In this document: positions 1-5,016 of the stretch, in pieces
How the letters are laid out: each line of letters starts with the position of its first letter
How positions within the stretch are numbered: position 1 is the stretch's first letter
Source: REEP01 sp964517265
GTDB lineage: Bacteria; Pseudomonadota; Alphaproteobacteria; Rhodospirillales; Defluviicoccaceae
Reading direction: 5' to 3'
Assembly: GCA_964517265.1 (NCBI GenBank)
Contig: CAZFBS010000094.1
Location: 1 to 5,164 of the forward strand
Length of the DNA: 5,164 bases
Notes under the pieces: generated by a model
What the model was told of the DNA's origin: nothing
Database searches by the model: none
What the model saw: only the letters and a program-made list of their open reading frames with translations
Program-made: the position numbers and the translations under genes

Positions 1-4
1 GCGA

Positions 5-46
5 GGCCAAGCCGGCATCCGCTCGCCGGCATCCGCTCGATTGGCC
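5..46. repeat. 14-bp tandem duplication inside an inverted repeat
   Basis: The 14-mer GCCGGCATCCGCTC occurs twice head to tail at 11-24 and 25-38. The pair is bracketed by GGCCAA (5-10) and its reverse complement TTGGCC (41-46). Each copy starts with the palindrome GCCGGC, so the two copies can also pair with each other across an 8-base loop. It lies just past the stop codon of the leftward metallopeptidase gene, so it could fold at the 3' end of that transcript. There is no T-rich tail in view, so a terminator role is only a guess. Confidence 0.6.
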
Positions 47-48
47 GG

Positions 49-453
49 TTATTCTTCGTCCTCTTCGAGCCGGTGCATCGCCTCGTCGCTGAATCCGAAG
101 TGGTGGCCGATCTCGTGGACGAGAACGTGCCGGACGATGTGGCCGAGATCCTCGCCCGTTTCACACCAGTAATCGAGGATCGGGCGACGGTAGAGGAAGA
201 TCAGATCGAGGTCGCCGGGTACGTCGGCTCCGCTCTTGAGGTCGAGGGAAATACCGCTGTAGAGACCGAGCAGATCGAACGGGCTCTCCAGCTCCATCGC
301 ATCTTGTGTTTCCTCGTCGGGAAACTCTTCGACTCGGATGACGATACCGTCCGTGTAGCGGCGCAGCGGCTCCGGGATTGCCATCAGGGCCGCTTGCGCC
401 AGCGCGTCAATGTCCGCGATGGTGGGGGCCGTCAGCGGCTTCGGCATCGGCAT
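49..453 (-). CDS. Zincin-like metallopeptidase family protein
   Basis: This encodes a small soluble protein of 134 residues with no signal peptide or membrane segment. Near the C-terminus it carries HEIGHHFGFSD (residues 113-123), an HExxHxxGxxD zinc site: H113 and H117 would bind zinc, E114 would be the catalytic base, and D123 fits the third ligand. Size, the acidic tail and this motif match the bacterial possible-zincin family (DUF1025, Zincin_1), whose physiological substrate is generally unknown to me. An acidic segment (about 42-58) precedes a hydrophobic strand, LDLIFLYRRPI (82-92), as expected for the zincin edge strand. The start is uncertain: ATG codons at 453 and 447 are both in frame, and neither has a good Shine-Dalgarno (only a GGCGG abutting the first). 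The gene lies 81 bases after phbB on the same strand, but a strong hairpin terminator stands between them. The stop is TAA at 49-51. Confidence 0.88.
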   Translation of the reverse strand: MPMPKPLTAPTIADIDALAQAALMAIPEPLRRYTDGIVIRVEEFPDEETQDAMELESPFDLLGLYSGISLDLKSGADVPGDLDLIFLYRRPILDYWCETGEDLGHIVRHVLVHEIGHHFGFSDEAMHRLEEDEE

Positions 454-462
454 CCGCCATCA

Positions 463-498
463 AAGAAGGGCCACCGGGGAATGCCGATGGCCCTTTTT
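463..498 (-). terminator. Bidirectional rho-independent terminator after phbB
   Basis: AAGGGCCA (466-473) pairs perfectly with TGGCCCTT (488-495), with a further inner CGG/CCG pairing in the loop. Read leftward, the stem is followed by TTCTTTG, a U-rich tail suited to ending the phbB transcript. Read rightward, it ends in TTTTT, so it could also stop plus-strand transcripts. It starts 37 bases after the phbB stop and ends only about 10 bases before the metallopeptidase start codon. That makes it either the phbB terminator with partial read-through or a leader hairpin affecting the metallopeptidase. Confidence 0.75.
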
Positions 499-534
499 CC
501 CAGACTTCTCAGGGCGTCCGTCCGTACGGCGCCC

Positions 535-1257
535 TTACTCCATCAGCTGACCGCCGTTGACCGACAACGTCTCGCCGGTGATCCAGCCGCTTTTCTCGTC
601 GACAAGGAAGGCGACGGCGTTGGCGATGTCCTCCGGCTGCCCGATCCGCGCACATGGGATCTTCTTGACCTCGCCATCGAGGATTTCCTTCGGCATCGCG
701 GCGGTCATCTCGGTCAGGATGAAACCGGGGCAGACGACGTTGCAGGTCACCCCGTTGCGCGCCAGCTCGGCGGCGATCGAGCGATTGAAACCGATTACGC
801 CGGCCTTGGTCGCCGAATAGTTCGATTGGCCGAATTGGCCGCGTTGGCCGTTCATCGAGCTGATCTGCACGATGCGGCCCCACCCGCGCTCGGTCATCCC
901 CGGAGCAACGATGTTGCAGGTATTGAAGGCGGAGGTGAGGTTGACCGCGATCACCGGATCCCAGTTCTTCTCCCGCGTCATCTTGACCATGCGGCCGTCG
1001 CGGGTGATCCCGGCATTGTTGACCAGGATATCGATCGGACCGACTTCTTCCTCGATTTTCTTGACCCCGGCCTGAACCGACTCGTAGTCCGAAACGTCGA
1101 TCTTGTAGGCGGGAATGCCGGTCTCCTTGGTGAAGGTCTGCAGCTGCTCTTCGACGACGTCGCACACCACCACGGTATGGCCGTCCTCCTTCAAGCGCTT
1201 CGCGATCGCTGCCCCGATGCCCCGGGTGCCTCCGGTCACCAATGCCACTCGTGCCAT
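535..1257 (-). CDS. phbB: Acetoacetyl-CoA reductase (NADPH), PhbB/PhaB
   Basis: A cytoplasmic short-chain dehydrogenase of 240 residues, the usual length for the family. It would reduce acetoacetyl-CoA to (R)-3-hydroxybutyryl-CoA, the second step of polyhydroxybutyrate synthesis. The cofactor loop is TGGTRGIG (8-15), followed by NNAG (80-83). The catalytic set is S134, Y147 and K151 in the SNYSATKAG stretch. The segment MNGQRGQFGQSNY (135-147) is the hallmark that separates PhaB enzymes from FabG ketoacyl-ACP reductases, because its Gln and Phe residues line the acetoacetyl-CoA pocket. The C-terminus WITGETLSVNGG is standard for classical SDRs. The start ATG at 1257 is fixed by a perfect AGGAGG (1263-1268) five bases upstream. 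The usual partner phbA (thiolase) is not next to it here; the bases upstream hold no intact gene. A terminator follows at 463-498. FabG is the alternative but less likely. Confidence 0.95.
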   Translation of the reverse strand: MARVALVTGGTRGIGAAIAKRLKEDGHTVVVCDVVEEQLQTFTKETGIPAYKIDVSDYESVQAGVKKIEEEVGPIDILVNNAGITRDGRMVKMTREKNWDPVIAVNLTSAFNTCNIVAPGMTERGWGRIVQISSMNGQRGQFGQSNYSATKAGVIGFNRSIAAELARNGVTCNVVCPGFILTEMTAAMPKEILDGEVKKIPCARIGQPEDIANAVAFLVDEKSGWITGETLSVNGGQLME

Positions 1258-1258
1258 C

Positions 1259-1555
1259 TCATCCTCCTCTTGAAATTGTTCTTCCTAATGAAGATCCCGT
1301 CTCCGAAGGACCCCTGAGCGGGTCCGAACGGCCAAGCCCGATGCCGATGGGCCGATCCGGTCGGTCACCCAACGCGGAATGCACATCCTTTTCCGTGGCC
1401 TCATCGTGGCCGCCCCACGTCTTGCCGCCATGGGTTGTGAAGGCCACGACCAGATCACCAGCAAACGCAGGACTCGTGAGATCTCTTGGGACGAAGAAAC
1501 GCTTCAGAATGTCCCAATAACGATCGGCGTCGTTTAGCGGTGCCCCCCCTGTTTG
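1259..1555 (-). pseudogene. Possible gene remnant: start-less open frame upstream of phbB
   Basis: Reading leftward from about 1555, this frame stays open for roughly 98 codons. It ends in a TGA (1261-1259) one base before the phbB ATG. The middle looks protein-like: residues such as RYWDILKRFF and PAFAGDLVVAFTTHGGKTWGG are not the Arg/Pro/Ala-rich pattern seen in shadow frames of this genome. There is no ATG, and the only GTG (1447) lacks a Shine-Dalgarno and falls inside the protein-like part. The last 25 or so codons look non-coding. I do not recognise the family. The most economical reading is a decayed gene fragment or one with its 5' end lost; a chance open frame remains possible. Base composition is less GC-rich than in the flanking genes. 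Confidence 0.25.
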
Positions 1556-1567
1556 TCAAGGCAGGGG
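1531..1567 (-). promoter_or_regulatory. Weak leftward promoter candidate within an inverted repeat
   Basis: On the minus strand a consensus TTGACA (1559-1554) is followed after 17 bases by TAAACG (1536-1531), which matches the -10 consensus at only three of six bases. The TTGACA sits in the loop of a perfect inverted repeat, CCCCTG (1546-1551) and CAGGGG (1562-1567). It points towards phbB, about 270 bases away. The -35 box is convincing and the -10 box is not, so this is a candidate only. A protein binding the inverted repeat would cover the -35 box. Confidence 0.25.
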
Positions 1568-1647
1568 CGCGCGGCACGGGGCGGAGCGGCGCGGGCGCAG
1601 CCGGTGCCCGATCGGCGCGCAAGAGACGACGTTCCTTGTCGGCGTGA

Positions 1648-1677
1648 TTGTAAGCGCGGCGATCCAAAGGCTATAAG
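1648..1677 (+). promoter_or_regulatory. Sigma-70-type promoter candidate for the dihydroorotase gene
   Basis: TTGTAA (1648-1653) and TATAAG (1672-1677) are separated by 18 bases and match the consensus at four and five of six positions. The predicted start of transcription near 1685 would leave a leader of about 55 bases before the ATG at 1741. This is one of the few AT-containing spots in the GC-rich gap and it points toward the gene. Confidence 0.45.
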
Positions 1678-1740
1678 CCGACCGGCAGCAGGTCCGATCC
1701 TGCGCCTGATGGAAACAACAGACGGGGAGGCGAGGGGCCG

Positions 1741-3072
1741 ATGGCGAAGACAGTGGAACTCCTCCTCAGCGGCGGAACGTGCGTGACCCCGGACGGCGTC
1801 ATCGCCGCCGATATCGGCATCGCCGCCGGCAGGATCGCGGCGATCGGCGCGCCGGGTACCATCGATGCCGGCGAGACCATCGATTGCCGGGGGCTGCATG
1901 TCTTGCCCGGCGTGATCGACACCCAGGTCCATTTCCGCGAGCCCGGCCTTGAGCACAAGGAGGACATCGGCACCGGCACCGCCGCCGCCGCGCTGGGCGG
2001 CGTTACCGCCGTGTTCGAGATGCCGAACACCAAACCGGCCACCACCTCGGCGCCGCTCCTGGCGGACAAGTGCCGCCGCGCGAAAAACCGCGCGTGGGTC
2101 GACATCGCCTTCTTCATCGGCGCGACGCCTGCCAACATCCCCGAACTCGCCCGCCTCGAGCGGCTGCCCGGGTGCGCCGGGATCAAGCTGTTCATGGGCA
2201 GCTCGACTGGCGATCTGCTGGTTTCCGAAGACGCCGAGGTCGCCAACGTGCTGGCCGGCGGGGAACGGCGGATCGCGGTTCACAGCGAGGACGAGCGCCG
2301 GCTGAAGGAGCGCTTCGCCATCGTCGCGGGCGGGGCCGAGCCCGCTCTCCACCCCGACTGGCGCGATGTGGAGACGGCGGTGCTCGCCACCCGGCGCCTG
2401 CTCGCGCTGGCCAAGGGGGCCAAGCGCCGGGTCCACGTCCTCCACGTCAGCACCGCGGATGAACTGCCCTTGTTGCAGGCGCATCGCGATATCGCGACAG
2501 TGGAAGTCACGCCCCAGCATCTGACCCTCGCGGCGCCCGGCTGCTATGAGGAGTTGGAGACCTATGCCCAGATGAATCCGCCGATCCGCGAGGCGCGCCA
2601 TCGCGAGGCGCTGTGGCGCGCGCTTCAAGGCGGCCTCGTCGACTGCATCGGCTCCGACCATGCCCCCCACACCCGCGAGGAGAAGAATCGGCCCTATCCG
2701 CAGAGCCCGTCGGGCATGCCCGGGGTGCAGACGCTGGTTCCCGTCATGCTGGACCACATCGCCAAGGGGCGGCTCAGCCTCGAGCGCTTCGTCGATCTGA
2801 CCAGTGCCGGGCCGGCGCGGGTGTTCGGCATCGCCGCGCGCGGGCGCCTTGTCGTCGGGTTCGATGCCAGCATCACCGTCGTCGACCTCAAGCAGCGCAG
2901 AATGATCACCAACCAATGGATCGCCAGCCGCTGCGGATGGACGCCGTTCGACGGCATGACCGTCACCGGCTGGCCGATCATGACCCTTGTCAGGGGCCGC
3001 ATGGTCATGCGCGAGGGCACCCTGATCGGCGATGCCGGCGGCGACGCGGTCCGGTTTCTGGAGTGCCTTTAG
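1741..3072 (+). CDS. pyrC: Dihydroorotase (amidohydrolase superfamily)
   Basis: This 443-residue cytoplasmic metalloenzyme would interconvert N-carbamoyl-L-aspartate and L-dihydroorotate, the third step of de novo pyrimidine synthesis. The N-terminal beta-sandwich (about 1-55) leads into the metal-site strand VIDTQVHFREPG (58-69). Further expected residues are K149 in GIKLFMGSSTG (candidate carboxylated bridging lysine), H181 (AVHSED), H235 (VLHVST), N279 (MNPP) and D306 in IGSDHAPH. SPSGMPGVQTL (322-332) is the usual substrate-loop segment, and the C-terminus returns to the beta-sandwich. One oddity is that the normal HxH pair reads Q62-V-H64. I recall the same Gln in related long-form bacterial dihydroorotases, so it is probably a subfamily trait. 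The start ATG has purine-rich GAGGGG (1732-1737) just upstream and GGGGAGG (1724-1730) ten bases away. No pyrB lies beside it. Allantoinase or dihydropyrimidinase is less likely given HFREPG and the DHAPHT block. Confidence 0.9.
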   Translation: MAKTVELLLSGGTCVTPDGVIAADIGIAAGRIAAIGAPGTIDAGETIDCRGLHVLPGVIDTQVHFREPGLEHKEDIGTGTAAAALGGVTAVFEMPNTKPATTSAPLLADKCRRAKNRAWVDIAFFIGATPANIPELARLERLPGCAGIKLFMGSSTGDLLVSEDAEVANVLAGGERRIAVHSEDERRLKERFAIVAGGAEPALHPDWRDVETAVLATRRLLALAKGAKRRVHVLHVSTADELPLLQAHRDIATVEVTPQHLTLAAPGCYEELETYAQMNPPIREARHREALWRALQGGLVDCIGSDHAPHTREEKNRPYPQSPSGMPGVQTLVPVMLDHIAKGRLSLERFVDLTSAGPARVFGIAARGRLVVGFDASITVVDLKQRRMITNQWIASRCGWTPFDGMTVTGWPIMTLVRGRMVMREGTLIGDAGGDAVRFLECL

Positions 3073-3105
3073 GCGGTATTGAGTGGTTCCAGGGCGGCGT
3101 CGGCG

Positions 3106-3134
3106 TTGACCGCCGGCCGCAAGGCGTCGACAAT
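3106..3134 (+). promoter_or_regulatory. Promoter candidate for acuI
   Basis: TTGACC (3106-3111) and GACAAT (3129-3134) are spaced by 17 bases and match consensus at five and four of six positions. Transcription would begin near 3141, leaving about 79 bases of leader before acuI. This suggests acuI has its own promoter, in addition to possible read-through from the dihydroorotase gene 147 bases upstream, after which no clear terminator is visible. Confidence 0.4.
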
Positions 3135-3207
3135 GCCGCCCGGCGGGCCTCGACGTGGGGGAACGCCGGAGACGAGACAGCGTTTCTAAACAAAGGAAAA
3201 GCAAACC

Positions 3208-3213
3208 GGGAGG
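3208..3213 (+). promoter_or_regulatory. Ribosome binding site of acuI
   Basis: GGGAGG lies six bases before the ATG at 3220, a near-ideal Shine-Dalgarno that fixes this start rather than a later Met. Confidence 0.75.
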
Positions 3214-3219
3214 ATCGAC

Positions 3220-4221
3220 ATGGCTGCAGGCGCCGATTTCAAAGCTCTTGTCCTGGATCAAGCGGAAGGGAAGGTCTCATCGCGGATCGCCACCCTTGAG
3301 GACTCCGCGCTGCCGGCCGGCGATGTCGTCGTCGCGGTCCATTATTCCGACCTCAACTACAAGGACGGCATGGTCGTCAACGGGATCGGCAAGCTGGTCC
3401 GCAACTATCCGCACGTCCCCGGCATCGATTTCTCCGGCGTCGTCGAATCCTCCGAGTCTCCGGACTACAAGCCCGGCGATCAGGTGATCCTGACCGGCTG
3501 GCGGGTCGGCGAGGTTCACTGGGGCGGCTATGCGACCAAGGCCCGGGTCAAATCCGATTGGCTGGTGCCGCTGCCGGAAGGGATGTCGCTGAAGCAGGCG
3601 ATGGCGATCGGCACCGCCGGCTTCACCGCGATGCTGGCGGTGATGGCGCTGGAGGATCATGGCCTGAAACCGGAGAACAAGGGCGAGGTGCTGGTGACCG
3701 GCGCCTCCGGCGGCGTCGGCAGCATTGCCGTCGCCCTTCTCGCCAACCTCGGCTACCGCGTCGCCGCCGCCACCGGCAGCGCCGAAGCCGCCGCCTATCT
3801 AAAGGAATTGGGCGCGGCCAGCATCGTCGGCCGGGAAGACCTGGAGAACGCGAGGGGACCGCTCGGGCCGGAGCGCTGGTCCGGCGTCATCGACAACGTC
3901 GGCGGCAAGATCCTCGGCAACGTGATCCCCTCGATCTGCTACTGGGGCAGCTGTGCCTCCGTCGGCAACGCCTCGGGCATCGAATTCACCACCTCGGTGC
4001 TGCCGTTTCTGCTCCGCGGCGTCAACCTGCTCGGCATCGACTCCGCGACCTGCCCCAAGCAGCGGCGCCTGATCGCCTGGCCGCGTCTCGCCCGTGAGCT
4101 GCCGATGGACAAGCTGGACGCAATGGCGAGCGTGGTTCCGCTCGCGGACGTTCCCAGCGTTGCCGGCCGGATCTTGAAAGGGCAGATCACCGGGCGCACT
4201 GTGATCGACGTGCGCGCCTGA
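3220..4221 (+). CDS. acuI: Acrylyl-CoA reductase (NADPH), AcuI / YhdH-YhfP family MDR oxidoreductase
   Basis: This 333-residue protein belongs to the zinc-free quinone-oxidoreductase branch of the medium-chain dehydrogenases. AcuI reduces acrylyl-CoA to propionyl-CoA with NADPH, protecting the cell from a reactive electrophile made during 3-hydroxypropionate or DMSP metabolism. The GroES-like N-terminal domain carries HYSDLNYKDGM (41-51) and PHVPGIDFSGVV (64-75), both typical of AcuI/YhdH. GWRVGEVHWGGYA (93-105) follows. The Rossmann domain starts near AIGTAGFTAMLAV (129-141), with the nucleotide loop VTGASGGVGSIA (159-170). The segment LLRGVNLLGIDS (264-275) and the closing GRTVIDV are also standard. 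No zinc-ligand cysteine cluster is seen. Full length fits the family (about 325-335). Acu or dmd partner genes are not in view, so a general detoxifying role is more likely than a DMSP operon. The general label YhdH-family oxidoreductase is the safe fallback. Confidence 0.93.
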   Translation: MAAGADFKALVLDQAEGKVSSRIATLEDSALPAGDVVVAVHYSDLNYKDGMVVNGIGKLVRNYPHVPGIDFSGVVESSESPDYKPGDQVILTGWRVGEVHWGGYATKARVKSDWLVPLPEGMSLKQAMAIGTAGFTAMLAVMALEDHGLKPENKGEVLVTGASGGVGSIAVALLANLGYRVAAATGSAEAAAYLKELGAASIVGREDLENARGPLGPERWSGVIDNVGGKILGNVIPSICYWGSCASVGNASGIEFTTSVLPFLLRGVNLLGIDSATCPKQRRLIAWPRLARELPMDKLDAMASVVPLADVPSVAGRILKGQITGRTVIDVRA

Positions 4222-4226
4222 TGCAG

Positions 4227-4243
4227 GCCCGCCAAGAGCGGGC
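4227..4243 (+). terminator. Short hairpin after acuI, possible weak terminator
   Basis: GCCCGC (4227-4232) and GCGGGC (4238-4243) form a perfect six-base stem with a CAAGA loop, five bases after the acuI stop codon. No T run follows, so termination would have to be factor-assisted. It ends seven bases before the -35 box of the tRNA promoter. Confidence 0.35.
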
Positions 4244-4249
4244 AAGCGC

Positions 4250-4277
4250 TTGACACCTTGCCGCATTGGTCCATATT
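4250..4277 (+). promoter_or_regulatory. Promoter of the tRNA gene
   Basis: A perfect TTGACA (4250-4255) is followed after 16 bases by CATATT (4272-4277), four of six matches to the -10 consensus. Transcription would start around 4284, some 13 bases before the mature tRNA 5' end, a typical arrangement for a short tRNA leader. Confidence 0.65.
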
Positions 4278-4296
4278 CGGGCCGAACGAGTCGCGC

Positions 4297-4373
4297 GGCG
4301 GAGTAGCTCAGTTGGTTAGAGCAGCGGAATCATAATCCGCGTGTCGGGGGTTCGAGTCCCTCCTCCGCTACCA
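4297..4373 (+). tRNA. tRNA with CAU anticodon, probably elongator tRNA-Met
   Basis: A complete 77-base cloverleaf. The acceptor GGCGGAG (4297-4303) pairs with CTCCGCT, leaving a G1-U72 wobble. The D-arm is GCTC (4306-4309) with GAGC (4319-4322). The anticodon stem is GCGGA (4324-4328) with TCCGC (4336-4340) around ATCATAA, which places CAT at 4331-4333. The T-arm contains GGTTCGAGTCC, and CCA (4371-4373) is encoded. It is not the initiator, which would have an unpaired first base and three G-C pairs at the base of the anticodon stem. The isoleucine tRNA with lysidine-modified CAU is the alternative and cannot be fully excluded by eye. Confidence 0.95.
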
Positions 4374-4396
4374 TCACAAAGACGATAGGGAAGACC

Positions 4397-4693
4397 ATGA
4401 AAAAGCGGCGCACGCCGAAACCCCGGACCGCGACCTCGCTGCCGATGATGGTTTTCCAGATGGCGACGGCCTCGGCCGAGACGATCGCCCGCCGCACCGG
4501 GATGATTGCGACCGGCCGCTGTTCGGCGGCGGAATATCAACGGATGGTCGCGGAGAAGGCGAAGGCGGCGATGGAAACCGCCGCCGTTCTGGCCCAGCCG
4601 GGCGCGACCAAGCGCAAGGCCACCGTGACCAAGGCGATCGCCCCCTGGCACCGCGCCGTCGTCGCCAACGCCAAGCGCCTGCGCAAGAAATAG
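4397..4693 (+). CDS. Small basic alanine-rich protein of unknown function, possibly phasin-like
   Basis: This 98-residue gene starts 23 bases after the tRNA CCA. AGGGAAG (4387-4393) serves as ribosome binding site, with its AGGG core six bases before the ATG. Codon third positions are almost all G or C, as in the flanking genes, so it is very likely real. The protein has a basic N-terminus (residues 2-10 hold six Lys/Arg). A predicted helix follows (about 18-66, including AETIARRTGMIATG and AAEYQRMVAEKAKAAMETAA), and then a Lys/Arg-rich end, APWHRAVVANAKRLRKK. I count 22 Lys/Arg against 4 Glu and no Asp, so nucleic-acid or granule binding is possible. The helix resembles the amphipathic, Ala/Met/Gln-rich helices of small phasin-like proteins, which would fit a PHB producer (phbB is in this window), but that is a guess from style. 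There are no signal peptide or membrane segments. No terminator separates it from the tRNA, so they may be co-transcribed. Confidence 0.75.
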   Translation: MKKRRTPKPRTATSLPMMVFQMATASAETIARRTGMIATGRCSAAEYQRMVAEKAKAAMETAAVLAQPGATKRKATVTKAIAPWHRAVVANAKRLRKK

Positions 4694-4700
4694 CCTGCCT

Positions 4701-4739
4701 GCACGGCCGGGGTCGCTGACAAGACCCTCACCCCGTGCC
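4701..4739 (+). terminator. Hairpin region after the small basic protein gene, possible terminator
   Basis: GCACGG (4701-4706) pairs with CCGTGC (4733-4738), and inside it GGGTC (4710-4714) pairs with GACCC (4723-4727) around an eight-base loop. An alternative fold pairs CGGGGT (4708-4713) with ACCCCG (4730-4735). It begins seven bases after the stop codon at 4693. There is no T run, so this would be a GC-rich, possibly Rho-assisted terminator, or two mutually exclusive folds. Confidence 0.4.
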
Positions 4740-5016
4740 GGTCCGAAAGTAACGGCTCGCGCCTCGGCGCGCACAGTCCGTTTAGCAAGGGCGTGGGGTC
4801 GCCCGATATCACCGCTCGCGTGACTGCTCGCTCGGTGTGATCCTTGCGACCCGGATCTCAAGGTTGTTTGCGCGCGCCTTTCCCGCCTAAACTCATAGGC
4901 GATTTCGGAGTGCCAAGGGGCGCCGGCCCCGATCGCCCCCGGTTGACGAGCGGGGCCTCGCTTGCGCCGCCTCGGTTCGGGTCGCGTGCAGGTCGCATCG
5001 GTGGCGGGGAGCGAAG
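4740..5016. other. Intergenic stretch with hairpins and no supported gene
   Basis: No frame on either strand here looks protein-like; the open frames are Arg/Pro-rich shadows. Two palindromes stand out. ATCACCG (4808-4814) pairs with CGGTGTGAT (4833-4841) with a two-base bulge, around a loop that holds GCTCGC twice. CGCCTA (4884-4889) pairs perfectly with TAGGCG (4896-4901) across AACTCA. A TTGACG at 4943-4948 points towards the TIR gene but has no acceptable -10 box at normal spacing. I found no copy of the tRNA 3' end here, so no attachment-site duplication is visible. Confidence 0.4.
5006..5011 (+). promoter_or_regulatory. Ribosome binding site of the TIR-domain gene
   Basis: GGGGAG lies five bases before the ATG at 5017. 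It supports that codon as a genuine translation start, although the frame is short. Confidence 0.55.

Noticed and set aside
11..38. CRISPR array start
   Set aside because: Only two adjacent 14-base copies with no spacer between them; this is a tandem duplication.
73..1317. Rightward open frame of 414 codons covering the metallopeptidase and phbB genes
   Set aside because: It runs antisense to two well-supported genes, through a terminator hairpin, and its translation is His/Arg/Asp-rich with no domain signs.
1242..1520. Rightward open frame of 92 codons in the gap upstream of phbB
   Set aside because: It starts inside phbB, has no ribosome binding site, and is Pro/Ser-rich and less protein-like than the leftward frame on the opposite strand.
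1534..3261. Leftward open frame of 575 codons antisense to the dihydroorotase gene
   Set aside because: It lies opposite a gene with all family motifs. Its translation is Arg/Gly/Ala/Asp-rich without recognisable motifs, the usual antisense shadow in very GC-rich coding DNA.
4316..4861. Leftward open frame of 181 codons ending in GGTRTPDTRIMIPLL
   Set aside because: That ending is the well-known spurious peptide read from the antisense strand of a CAU tRNA. The rest is a shadow of the small basic protein gene.
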